Source: Trichomonas vaginalis G3
Taxonomy: Eukaryota; Parabasalia; Trichomonadida; Trichomonadidae
Assembly (NCBI RefSeq): GCF_026262505.1
Contig: NC_067204.1
Location: forward strand, 4,807,797 to 4,871,796
Reading direction: 5' to 3'
DNA length: 64,000 nt
A model generated the notes under the pieces. That model saw only the letters and a program-made list of their open reading frames with translations, was not told where the DNA came from and did not search any database. Shown piece by piece: positions 12,218-23,495 of this stretch (the first letter of the stretch is position 1; every line of letters starts with the position of its first letter). Both the position numbers and the translations under genes were made by a program.

Positions 12218-12509
12218 GAGGATGTTTTATTGTCGTCTGGAAAAAGTGACAAAATTATTATTGTCGTCTAAAAAGGTGACAAATTATTATTGTCGTCTGG
12301 AAAAGTGACAAAATTATCATTGTCGTCTAAAAAATAGATTTTTCAAGCATGTTTCGGTACCTAAATAAAGGAAGAACATCAATTCCATCTATGTATATAG
12401 TATGCAAACACGCATGATATATGGAGTAGCTCTTTATCTGGCTAAAAATCCTATTATTTGAAAATTCGCATTGTCGTCTAAAACCGCCAGACGACAATAA
12501 TAATACCCC
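12218..12509. mobile_element. Mutator-type MITE, array copy 9
   Basis: 292 bp, same insertion point. Followed by four monomers. Confidence 0.85.
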
Positions 12510-12998
12510 TTCCTTAATTTTCCTTGAAGGCAAAAAAAAAGCAAATTTAATTTTTTTTTATTAAGATTGAATATTCTCTGTTTGTTTCAGAGCCATTTCC
12601 ACGACATCCAACACTCCTTGGTCAACAATTTCCTTAATTTTCCTTGAAGGCAAAAAAAAAAAAGCAAATTTAATTTTTTTTATTAAGATTGAATATTCTC
12701 TGTTTGTTTCAGAGCCATTTCCACGACATCCAACACTCCTTGGTCAACAATTTCCTTAATTTTCCTTGAAGGCAAAAAAAAAGCAAATTTAATTTTTTTT
12801 ATTAAGATTGAATATTCTCTGTTTGTTTCAGAGCCATTTCCACGACATCCAACACTCCTTGATCGACAATTTCCTTAATTTTCCTTGAAGGCAAAAAAAA
12901 AGCAAATTTAATTTTTTTTATTAAGATTGAATATTCTCTGTTTGTTTCAGAGCCATTTCCACGACATCCAACACTCCTTGATCGACAATTTCCTTAAT

Positions 12999-13290
12999 GA
13001 GGATGTTTTATTGTCGTCTGGAAAAAGTGACAAAATTATTATTGTCGTCTAAAAAGGTGACAAATTATTATTGTCGTCTGGAAAAGTGACAAAATTATCA
13101 TTGTCGTCTAAAAAATAGATTTTTCAAGCATGTTTCGGTACCTAAATAAAGGAAGAACATCAATTCCATCTATGTATATAGTATGCAAACACGCATGATA
13201 TATGGAGTAGCTCTTTATCTGGCTAAAAATCCTATTATTTGAAAATTCGCATTGTCGTCTAAAACCGCCAGACGACAATAATAATACCCC
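12999..13290. mobile_element. Mutator-type MITE, array copy 10
   Basis: 292 bp, same insertion point. Followed by four monomers in an unusual subtype order (two GATCGAC, one GGTCAAC, one GATCGAC). Confidence 0.85.
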
Positions 13291-13777
13291 TTCCTTAATT
13301 TTCCTTGAAGGCAAAAAAAAAAGCAAATTTAATTTTTTTTATTAAGATTGAATATTCTCTGTTTGTTTCAGAGCCATTTCCACGACATCCAACACTCCTT
13401 GATCGACAATTTCCTTAATTTTCCTTGAAGGCAAAAAAAAAGCAAATTTAATTTTTTTTATTAAGATTGAATATTCTCTGTTTGTTTCAGAGCCATTTCC
13501 ACGACATCCAACACTCCTTGATCGACAATTTCCTTAATTTTCCTTGAAGGCAAAAAAAAGCAAATTTAATTTTTTTTATTAAGATTGAATATTCTCTGTT
13601 TGTTTCAGAGCCATTTCCACGACATCCAACACTCCTTGGTCAACAATTTCCTTAATTTTCCTTGAAGGCAAAAAAAAAGCAAATTTAATTTTTTTTTTAT
13701 TAAGATTGAATATTCTCTGTTTGTTTCAGAGCCATTTCCACGACATCCAACACTCCTTGATCGACAATTTCCTTAAT

Positions 13778-14065
13778 GAGGATGTTTTATTTGTGGAAAA
13801 AGTGAAAAAATTATTATTGTCGTCTAAAAAGGTGACAAATTATTATTGTCGTCTGGAAAAGTGACAAAATTATCATTGTCGTCTAAAAAATAGATTTTTC
13901 AAGCATGTTTCGGTACCTAAATAAAGGAAGAACATCAATTCCATCTATGTATATAGTATGCAAACACGCATGATATATGGAGTAGCTCTTTATCTGGCTA
14001 AAAATCCTATTATTTGAAAATTCGCATTGTCGTCTAAAACCGCCAGACGACAATAATAATACCCC
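13778..14065. mobile_element. Mutator-type MITE, array copy 11 (left end damaged)
   Basis: 288 bp. The left terminal repeat is altered (TTTTATTTGTGGAAAA), losing the GTCGTC core of the first subterminal repeat, so this copy has one defective end. Followed by four monomers. Confidence 0.85.
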
Positions 14066-14551
14066 TTCCTTAATTTTCCTTGAAGGCAAAAAAAAAGCAA
14101 ATTTAATTTTTTTTTATTAAGATTGAATATTCTCTGTTTGTTTCAGAGCCATTTCCACGACATCCAACACTCCTTGGTCAACAATTTCCTTAATTTTCCT
14201 TGAAGGCAAAAAAAAAAGCAAATTTAATTTTTTTTATTAAGATTGAATATTCTCTGTTTGTTTCAGAGCCATTTCCACGACATCCAACACTCCTTGGTCA
14301 ACAATTTCCTTAATTTTCCTTGAAGGCAAAAAAAAAGCAAATTTAATTTTTTTATTAAGATTGAATATTCTCTGTTTGTTTCAGAGCCATTTCCACGACA
14401 TCCAACACTCCTTGATCGACAATTTCCTTAATTTTCCTTGAAGGCAAAAAAAAAGCAAATTTAATTTTTTTTATTAAGATTGAATATTCTCTGTTTGTTT
14501 CAGAGCCATTTCCACGACATCCAACACTCCTTGATCGACAATTTCCTTAAT

Positions 14552-14842
14552 GAGGATGTTTATTGTCGTCTGGAAAAAGTGACAAAATTATTATTGTCGT
14601 CTAAAAAGGTGACAAATTATTATTGTCGTCTGGAAAAGTGACAAAATTATCATTGTCGTCTAAAAAATAGATTTTTCAAGCATGTTTCGGTACCTAAATA
14701 AAGGAAGAACATCAATTCCATCTATGTATATAGTATGCAAACACGCATGATATATGGAGTAGCTCTTTATCTGGCTAAAAATCCTATTATTTGAAAATTC
14801 GCATTGTCGTCTAAAACCGCCAGACGACAATAATAATACCCC
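14552..14842. mobile_element. Mutator-type MITE, array copy 12
   Basis: 291 bp; one T is lost near the left end (GATGTTTATTG). Followed by six monomers. Confidence 0.85.
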
Positions 14843-15569
14843 TTCCTTAATTTTCCTTGAAGGCAAAAAAAAAGCAAATTTAATTTTTTTTATTAAGATT
14901 GAATATTCTCTGTTTGTTTCAGAGCCATTTCCACGACATCCAACACTCCTTGGTCAACAATTTCCTTAATTTTCCTTGAAGGCAAAAAAAAAAGCAAATT
15001 TAATTTTTTTTATTAAGATTGAATATTCTCTGTTTGTTTCAGAGCCATTTCCACGACATCCAACACTCCTTGGTCAACAATTTCCTTAATTTTCCTTGAA
15101 GGCAAAAAAAAAAAGCAAATTTAATTTTTTTTATTAAGATTGAATATTCTCTGTTTGTTTCAGAGCCATTTCCACGACATCCAACACTCCTTGGTCAACA
15201 ATTTCCTTAATTTTCCTTGAAGGCAAAAAAAAAGCAAATTTAATTTTTTTTATTAAGATTGAATATTCTCTGTTTGTTTCAGAGCCATTTCCACGACATC
15301 CAACACTCCTTGATCGACAATTTCCTTAATTTTCCTTGAAGGCAAAAAAAAAGCAAATTTAATTTTTTTTATTAAGATTGAATATTCTCTGTTTGTTTCA
15401 GAGCCATTTCCACGACATCCAACACTCCTTGATCGACAATTTCCTTAATTTTCCTTGAAGGCAAAAAAAAAAGCAAATTTAATTTTTTTTATTAAGATTG
15501 AATATTCTCTGTTTGTTTCAGAGCCATTTCCACGACATCCAACACTCCTTGATCGACAATTTCCTTAAT

Positions 15570-15861
15570 GAGGATGTTTTATTGTCGTCTGGAAAAAGTG
15601 ACAAAATTATTATTGTCGTCTAAAAAGGTGACAAATTATTATTGTCGTCTGGAAAAGTGACAAAATTATCATTGTCGTCTAAAAAATAGATTTTTCAAGC
15701 ATGTTTCGGTACCTAAATAAAGGAAGAACATCAATTCCATCTATGTATATAGTATGCAAACACGCATGATATATGGAGTAGCTCTTTATCTGGCTAAAAA
15801 TCCTATTATTTGAAAATTCGCATTGTCGTCTAAAACCGCCAGACGACAATAATAATACCCC
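15570..15861. mobile_element. Mutator-type MITE, array copy 13
   Basis: 292 bp, same insertion point. Followed by five monomers. Confidence 0.85.
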
Positions 15862-16468
15862 TTCCTTAATTTTCCTTGAAGGCAAAAAAAAAAGCAAATT
15901 TAATTTTTTTTTATTAAGATTGAATATTCTCTGTTTGTTTCAGAGCCATTTCCACGACATCCAACACTCCTTGATCGACAATTTCCTTAATTTTCCTTGA
16001 AGGCAAAAAAAAAAAGCAAATTTAATTTTTTTTATTAAGATTGAATATTCTCTGTTTGTTTCAGAGCCATTTCCACGACATCCAACACTCCTTGGTCAAC
16101 AATTTCCTTAATTTTCCTTGAAGGCAAAAAAAAAGCAAATTTAATTTTTTTTATTAAGATTGAATATTCTCTGTTTGTTTCAGAGCCATTTCCACGACAT
16201 CCAACACTCCTTGATCGACAATTTCCTTAATTTTCCTTGAAGGCAAAAAAAAAGCAAATTTAATTTTTTTATTAAGATTGAATATTCTCTGTTTGTTTCA
16301 GAGCCATTTCCACGACATCCAACACTCCTTGATCGACAATTTCCTTAATTTTCCTTGAAGGCAAAAAAAAAGCAAATTTAATTTTTTTTATTAAGATTGA
16401 ATATTCTCTGTTTGTTTCAGAGCCATTTCCACGACATCCAACACTCCTTGATCGACAATTTCCTTAAT

Positions 16469-16760
16469 GAGGATGTTTTATTGTCGTCTGGAAAAAGTGA
16501 CAAAATTATTATTGTCGTCTAAAAAGGTGACAAATTATTATTGTCGTCTGGAAAAGTGACAAAATTATCATTGTCGTCTAAAAAATAGATTTTTCAAGCA
16601 TGTTTCGGTACCTAAATAAAGGAAGAACATCAATTCCATCTATGTATATAGTATGCAAACACGCATGATATATGGAGTAGCTCTTTATCTGGCTAAAAAT
16701 CCTATTATTTGAAAATTCGCATTGTCGTCTAAAACCGCCAGACGACAATAATAATACCCC
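16469..16760. mobile_element. Mutator-type MITE, array copy 14
   Basis: 292 bp, the copy nearest the parent gene. Only one complete monomer separates it from the monomer that is the gene's own 3' end. Confidence 0.85.
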
Positions 16761-16930
16761 TTCCTTAATTTTCCTTGAAGGCAAAAAAAAAAGCAAATTT
16801 AATTTTTTTTATTAAGATTGAATATTCTCTGTTTGTTTCAGAGCCATTTCCACGACATCCAACACTCCTTGATCGACAATTTCCTTAATTTTCCTTGAAG
16901 GCAAAAAAAAAGCAAATTTAATTTTTTTTA

Positions 16931-18454
16931 TTAAGATTGAATATTCTCTGTTTGTTTCAGAGCCATTTCCACGACATCCAACACTCCTTGATCGACAATT
17001 TCCTTAATTTTCCTTGAAGGCAAATCGTAAGATTGAACATATTCATAAACGAGAATCATTCTTAAAACTTCCAAAATAATATGATTATTTCCATGAAGTC
17101 TTTCTCTCTTCTTAATAGCAGTACTTCCATACTGAGACAATGCAGAATGGCCGCACAAATCACCAAGTAAATTAGTAAACTCTGCTTCCATATTCATGAA
17201 TGTAGATAGTTCATCCTTGTTGAGATCCCAGAAATTAATAGAACATCTGGCTTCAAAGGACATGTCGAAATCAACAGGAGACAACAAATTTTCATTAACT
17301 TTGCGAAGAATAACAAAATTATCTGGATGTGCATTGCAATGTAACTCAGAGAAATCGTGATCTGCATATGTACCCCATAGAAATCCTTGACGATGAATGC
17401 AGGAAATGATTCGGCCGCATTCGTGGCCAATAATTCTAAATAATTCAACAAATTTGTGGAAATTATTAATTTTGATATCTAAAAATTCATTTGGATCAAT
17501 GAAACCACATGAATCGAATACATCGTCTTTATACAAATGTAATGAATCCAAATTTGGAATGGTTTCTCTAATTCTGTGTTTAATATTTGATTCAATTTTA
17601 TGAACATAATCAATTGCGCTTGTATTATCATTGAAAATAGGAATAGAATGCTTATTAAACACAGTTTCTAATGAATCAACAATAGATTTTGATGTTTTGT
17701 CGTCAATTAATTTAATAACTTCTTCAATTCCCATCAAAAGATGAGTTTCAAGGCGTCTGTCACCAAGTGTCTTCATAATAACAACACATTTATCAATCTT
17801 TGGTGCTGGATCGCCTTCAACGCCGTCATAAATCCAAAATCCAAGTGATTTATTTCCTGTTTCGACTCCAATTTGAGATAAACGTTCTTGGATTTTGTTT
17901 GTTGAATAAATCTCTGTTGCTGCTGTTCGTGGAAATGCAACACCTCTTATTTCTTGTGCATCTACTTCTGGATACCATGATGAATTTAATTTTTGGAGGG
18001 TAAGACCAGGGAATGGAACAGGATCGGATTCAATCCACATACCACAGCCTTTGAGTCTTAAATATACTTCAGCTTTTGCGAAATCTTCTGTTGGAATATA
18101 ATATTTTCCATTTTCTGAAGCAATGAAGTTATCTCATTTACTATCTGATACAATGCATGGAACAATAGCTGATCTCCTTCCTGATCGGATTCCTTGGAAA
18201 ACAACAGATGAAAAAGGAGATTTCGAACCTTTAATTGGAGCAAGTCCTTTCTCGGCTTGATTAACATCATATGTAGGTTCTGTTGCAGGCATTGTTGCTA
18301 TTAAAATATTGACTTTTGTTAGATCATTTCCAACTTGCGGTTTCAATAAGTCTTTTATTGATTTAGCATCTTCATCTGTAGCATCCCTAGGAGGAATAAT
18401 CAAATCTTTTGATACCCATTTTCCAGGAATTTGCACCAATAAAACTTTTTCCAT
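16931..18454 (-). pseudogene. Kinase-fold-like protein gene with an in-frame TGA; source of the array monomer
   Basis: One frame runs from an ATG at 18454 to a TAA at 16931 (508 codons including the final stop) but is interrupted by TGA at 18134-18136, codon 107. Coding resumes in the same frame (DNFIASENGKYY) and stays open for 400 codons, so this is a single nonsense change, not a frameshift. HCNAHPDNF (about 17319-17342) followed by PVDFDMS (about 17250-17275) resembles the HxDxxxxN and DxD motifs of the aminoglycoside/choline kinase-like fold, but I cannot name the family. The C-terminus starting LPSRKIKE is the array monomer. TGA ends intact genes at 23496 and 45703, so recoding is unlikely. 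It may be a recent pseudogene, a read-through gene or a base-call error. Confidence 0.7.
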
Positions 18455-18470
18455 TTAAAATTTCAAATTT

Positions 18471-18477
18471 GAAGTGA
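18471..18477 (-). promoter_or_regulatory. Inr-like initiator TCACTTC
   Basis: On the minus strand TCACTTC matches the trichomonad initiator consensus TCAYTWY and lies 16 bases before the ATG at 18454. It supports that start for the interrupted gene. Confidence 0.5.
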
Positions 18478-19572
18478 ATGTCGTAATTCCCTTGCGACGA
18501 TAATTTTAAATTCAAATGATGATCAGCATTTGATGCAAAAATAATCATATACTAACGAATTACACATTTCCATATTTTTTGCTTACATAGTACCCCTAAC
18601 AAAAAGTCGTAAATGAGTGTTTTTCAAAATTAGGTTATTAAATTCAACAAGCAGAAAATTGATTGATAATGTTATAATTGATATATAAAAGGCGGTGCAC
18701 TCCGATCTATACGTAATCATCGACCAAAATAGTACGCATTAGGCTTAGCATATGAAGCATAGCAATATCATATATGGCATTATTGAATTTCACTCGTTCT
18801 ATGAATTCGATATCTGATTGCTAAGAAAATGTTGTAAAATTTCTCAGAATCAATCTCGAAAAGAATTGTATTGTTCGAATTATATAGATACTATTAGTTT
18901 TTGATTGGAATCTTCACTTTAAAGTAAATTATCAATATTTTCATTCTTTGTTCTAACTTCTTATCATATGCATTTGTGCTATATAATTGTTCAAATACAA
19001 TTTGTTCATGTGTTGTTTAGAAATTCCCAATATTTTTAGAATAAAGATTTTATTTTATCTATTAATGCGTCATTTGAATGTATGTTACTTAGCTAAAAAT
19101 ACGAAAGTTGTAATAAAATAAAAATTTACAGTATACGGAAAAACCGTGTTGAAATCTAAAAAAATTCAAAATCTGACACATGTCTCTGTGGCCATATTAG
19201 ACCCGTATTCTTCCTCTGCAGTAAGAGATTTAATGAAAGTATTCATTAATAGATACACATCTGTTTAAAAATGATATCCGTTATTAAATCATATGTTCTG
19301 AAGACGGCAAAAACTTGTGTTTTCGACTTTGTAAGTCAGTAATAAGCGATATAAATGGGTCAGTTTTGTGAGTAAAGTCATTTGGGAAAAAATCGTTAAT
19401 TGAAAAATATGTAATAATTTTTGAAAATGAAGTAAACCATACATTGAAATGTATAGTATTAAGCTACTCTTTGGCGTTGTGAGTTTTGTTCAATTATGTA
19501 GCTGATGGTAGATTTGGAGACAAGCAAGTTTTGTGAAAATTCTTATAGTTAAAAATAAAAATTGAATGAAAA

Positions 19573-19650
19573 TATCATGTGGCTCATTTGGTAAGTCGCT
19601 TTATTTTTGGGGTCGGAAAACCCAGGTTCGAATCCGAATGCATATTATTT
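19573..19650 (+). other. tRNA-like unit with internal A and B boxes (degenerate)
   Basis: TGGCTCATTTGG at 19580-19591 resembles a Pol III A box. GGTTCGAATCC at 19625-19635 is a perfect B box. Runs of T follow within about 20 bases. Acceptor and T-stem pairing are incomplete, so it is not a standard tRNA. The core CTTTATTTTTGGGGT is shared with the unit at 22016-22087. Confidence 0.35.
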
Positions 19651-20720
19651 TTTCTTTTTTCGCTATATCAATGAATTGTATTATCACCAACAATTAATTA
19701 AATAATAATCAATTTGGTATTTGATCAAAGATTAATAATTTCGTATTTAATTTCGCATATTTTTGTAAAATAATATTTGAAGCTATATTAAAATCGACTC
19801 ACAAAACAGTTATAAGATTTTTTATTCCTTAATTCAAAAAAAGTGAACTTTGATCTTTAAATTTTAAACAATATTGAGAAATAAATATTGATAATCACTT
19901 GAAATTCTTTTGTATATAATAAAATTATGAAGCAGTGTGTCAAAATCCAAATTTTTACCAATCTCATTATTTGTTCAAATAATTTTGATTATTATTATCA
20001 TAAGATCTGGTACTATATGAATAATATCGCATTGCAACATAAACATGAGTAAATTTCAAAATTGCAAAACATTTACCTCAATTACTCTATTGGTTTACAT
20101 TAACCTATTTTAGATATACGCATTTAAATAGTCTTTTCTATATTAGCATGTGTGCATAGATAAATGAAACTTAAATGATGGATTCCCGATAAATTTAACA
20201 AAAAATTCTTATATTTTTGATTTAGTACAATACAAACATAAAAACCTACAATAAATACCATTGTATTACCTAATTTCATAGTTAGATCTAAAATTATGAA
20301 TAATAGTATATTTGGAAATTATTCTCAATAATTTTCAATTTTGCATTATATTAAATTCAAATGAACCATTAGATACATGTTATATTCAATGAATATTTTC
20401 ACGAGAATAAAGATTTTTTAGAATATTGTTTTATGTTATTTGTATTTTACAGTCTATTTGTATCTACCTATCTTAAAATACGTTTTATGTTTGTAATCAC
20501 TTTCCAACCTATAACAATGGAGAATAATTCCGAAAATTTAAATGTTAAGGTATGAATAGTTCAGTTATACCAAGATTGCATAGGTCCTTTGGTATGAATA
20601 GTGAACTTAAGGACATTCAATTGCTTCATATTAACAAATCTATGTCAAAAGCAAATTATAGTTATTCGCAATCTTAATTTATTCATATATGTGATTAAAA
20701 ACAGCTTAATTGTTTGTTAC

Positions 20721-21971
20721 TGTAATAAACAGAAATTCATCAAAAGTGACAGCTCTCAATTTTTTGACATTTGTAAATTCTAAATTGAATGAGAAAAATG
20801 AAATAATACTAAGCATAATACAATATTCTAGATTTAATTATAATTAGGAAAAAGTTAGTTTTGAGAGTACTTTTCATAGGCATATAGAATGAAATCTTCT
20901 GAAAAATAATATCACATAAACTCATATTATTTTCTAATATATAACTATTTTATATAAAAATCAAATTCAATGATCTTCAAGCGAAGGATAGACCTCAAAA
21001 TTTACGAATATAATGAGTGGGAATATAATGCTTATCTATCATAAAACCATATGAAATATCAATTTTTGCTTTACGCCTAATTTTTGACGACAATTAGCAA
21101 AAAATGTTAAATGTTAACCTCAGTCCATTTGAATATGAAAAATAAAATTGACTTTGATTAAATGTTTTTATTTATCATGCAATTCTTCTTGCGACCAAAG
21201 ATTTGAATAAAAGTTCAAAAATAAGATAGCTTAAAAAAATAATATACGGTAGTGTTTACTAATAGATGAATAGTATATAAATTCTATTAAAATGGATTTG
21301 ATCCAAAAAAATATATAAAATTTGATCATAAATAAAATCGTTTTAAATTACTTCTTCATTTAAATTATAACAATTATTTTTGGTTTTATATTTTTTGGTT
21401 CAAATCCATTTTAATAGAATTTATATACTATTCATCTATTAGTAAACACTACCGTATATTATTTTTTAAGCTATCTTATTTTTTGAACTTTTATTCAAAT
21501 CTTTGGTCGCAAGAAGAATTGCATGATAAATAAAAACATTTAATCAAAGTCAATTTTATTTTTCATATTCAAATGGACTGAGTGTTAACATTTAACATTT
21601 TTTGCTAATTGTCGTCAAAAATTAGGCGTAAAGCAAAAATTGATATTTCATATGGTTTTATGATAGATAAGCATTATATTCCCACTCATTATATTCGTAA
21701 ATTTTGAGGTCTATCCTTCGCTTTGAAGATCATTGAATTTGATTTTTATATAAAATAGTTATATATTAGAAAATAATATGAGTTTATGTGATATTATTTT
21801 TCAGAAGATTTTGTGTTCTTCTTCAAAATTATATTTTTTATTAAAAAGAATCTTTACAAAATATACATTTACTTTAATTAATATTTAAAAACGTGCTCTA
21901 TCAAAAGTTCCAAAAATTCAATATTTTAGCTTTTCTGAGGTGTCACTTTTGATGAATTTCTGTTTACAACA
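20721..21971 (+). mobile_element. Foldback transposon copy 1 (1251 bp, long inverted repeats)
   Basis: The element begins TGTAATAAACAG and ends CTGTTTACAACA, flanked by TTAC at 20717-20720 and 21972-21975. Arms of several hundred bases are near-perfect inverted copies around a loop at about 21305-21400, so single strands could fold into one giant hairpin. The outermost tens of bases match well; the segments just inside differ between the two ends, so the arms are mosaic. No long frame. Termini TGT...ACA and a 4-bp duplication recall Ginger-type (integrase-like) DNA transposons; that assignment is inference. A second copy in inverse orientation is at 36450-37705. Confidence 0.85.
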
Positions 21972-21975
21972 TTAC

Positions 21976-23495
21976 TAATAGCAATCTTCTATTTATTTTT
22001 CAAATATAAAAAAATATGTGGCACTTAGTTCGAACTCGGAACCCCAAAAATAAAGCCAATCCGGCGTTTTTAACCGTTATACCACATCCCAATTTCATAC
22101 GTAGTTTTTATCTCAGATATTTATGCGGCCAACCCTGTCAAAAAACAAGACCAAAAGTGAGCTTTAGGCACGAATGTTAAATAGGATATAGATATATAGG
22201 GGTAATGAATAATGGATTGATTAAATTTGATAAATAATCTGAATTTTTTTGAAAATCTTTCAATATCCATAATATCATCTAAATATTGAACATTATAAAA
22301 ATATTACTTGTATAATTGAATAAACAAAAGATTTTATTCTGAAATATTAAGAATAAAAAATTTGATATAATGCAAAAAAGGTTGATAATGTAGATTCATC
22401 TACAGTAAACATCCATGACTCATAATAAATTTGTATAAGATGTATAACGCGTGATTTATTGCTATAACGGTCAAAATTAAATCTGCAGAACAACGCCAAA
22501 CGAAGGATTTGGAACTAGGTCTATATATATTTTGCTATAAACCTTTGCTGTAAACAACCTTAAAAGATGGTTGGAGTATTACGTATTAGAATGTATATAT
22601 ACTTAACCGAAAACTTTGTGGTCATCAATGATCGTATCACAACGTAGGATATTTGCATTTTGAACGCTTCTTGATTTGAGCTCATGAGTTTTCAATGCGA
22701 AATATAATTACGAATAATAAATTTGCTTCAGGTTACTCTATATGAACATTAACGAGTATCTTGTATATAATTTATTCATGGCAACTTCAAAGAAAAATGC
22801 CCTCTGGATCTCACAATAAAGTGAGATCTTTTACCCTAGGGAACACTTTTTGAGTGTCAAAAAAGAGTGCCACCCCTTTTTATATAATTGTTTAAAATGT
22901 ATATAGAAAAAATATATTATGTTCAATTGGTGTTTTTGCTCAATATATTTGAAAGCTTGTTTGTAAAGTATTCAAAATTGAATGGGATGAACCCGAGATT
23001 ATAATAGTACTATAGATAAAAACACTTAAAGCATTTCCAAAGGAGAAAATGTGTTCGAAATATTTGCAAAAGTGTTCAACGATCCATTCGTTATAGCAGA
23101 TAAGAGAAAATATTGATATAGATAAACATTTAATTATTCCAGATAATAGTAATAATAAATCGTTAAATCAAACGAAGTAGAAAACAGCAATTAATGTATA
23201 AACGAAATTTATACAAACGCGCCAATATTAGTTCCATATGGATATGTAGACTCATATTCTAAAGAAGCTGATGAAAGAGCAACACAACTTGCCTTCGATG
23301 GCAGCTTTCCGGTAAAAAAAAAAAACTAAGAAACATCAGGTAAACTTCAATTTGGAGAGCTTAAAATCATATCTAAAATGAAAAATAAGGGGGATGTAAA
23401 AAAACTCATTAGATGGGGCAAAAAGTGACTTTTTTAATGTGTTTTTTTAAAAAAAAATCGTGCCAGCAGGCGTGCCAGTTTGTACAACCCTAATA
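21976..23495. other. Gene-free region with tRNA-like unit and a possible coding relic
   Basis: Contains the tRNA-like unit at 22016-22087. At about 23196-23335 on the plus strand a 45-codon frame without ATG reads naturally (NAPILVPYGYVDSYSKEAD and onward) and ends at an A-run; it may be a gene fragment I cannot identify. Nothing else seen. Confidence 0.4.
22016..22087 (-). other. tRNA-like unit, 72 nt, intact acceptor stem
   Basis: Minus strand: ATGTGGT at the 5' end pairs with GCCACAT at the 3' end over seven positions (one G-T). TGGTATAACGG is a good A box and GTTCGAACT a near B box. ATTTTTTTA directly downstream would be a Pol III terminator. The D stem is short and the anticodon stem does not pair, so a functional tRNA is doubtful. 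It lies 44 bp right of the foldback element's right end. Confidence 0.35.

Larger units (their letters stand above)
5523..17024. repeat. 11.5-kb higher-order tandem array of 61 gene-tail monomers with 14 MITEs
   Basis: The basic monomer is 119-121 bp; most length variation is in an A-run of about 7-12. I count 61 monomers. Read on the minus strand each monomer contains LPSRKIKEIVDQG, then about 17 more codons, a TAA, TAATAAAA and an A/T tail, which is exactly the end of the gene at 16931-18454. The last monomer is that gene's own 3' end. Two subtypes occur: GGTCAAC and GATCGAC. A 292-bp MITE interrupts 14 monomers, always of GATCGAC type. The numbers of monomers before, between and after MITEs are 4, then 3,4,5,4,6,5,2,3,4,4,4,6,5, then 2. 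Near-identity of copies implies recent amplification or homogenisation. The left edge abuts a palindromic MITE at 5295-5514. Confidence 0.95.
18455..20716. other. Gene-free AT-rich region
   Basis: Apart from the Inr-like motif at its left edge and the tRNA-like unit at about 19573-19650, I see no coding frame with a plausible start and no obvious repeat. Short frames such as the one at 20601 begin with ATG but have no coding-like composition. Confidence 0.5.

Noticed and set aside
6097..16796. Repeated minus-strand 68-75-codon frames, one in each MITE-bearing unit (LPSRKIKEGVLLLSSGGF...)
   Set aside because: They begin at TTG or internal codons and are the gene-tail frame running into the MITE. 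No start codon, no family, and the frame exists only because of the insertion.
5523..17024. CRISPR-like look of the array (regular repeats with inserts)
   Set aside because: The intervening sequences are identical copies of one MITE or of the same monomer, not unique spacers, and the genome is eukaryotic.
16931..18454. Selenocysteine or reassigned TGA in the interrupted gene
   Set aside because: No selenoprotein family resemblance, and TGA serves as the normal stop of the genes at 23496 and 45703.
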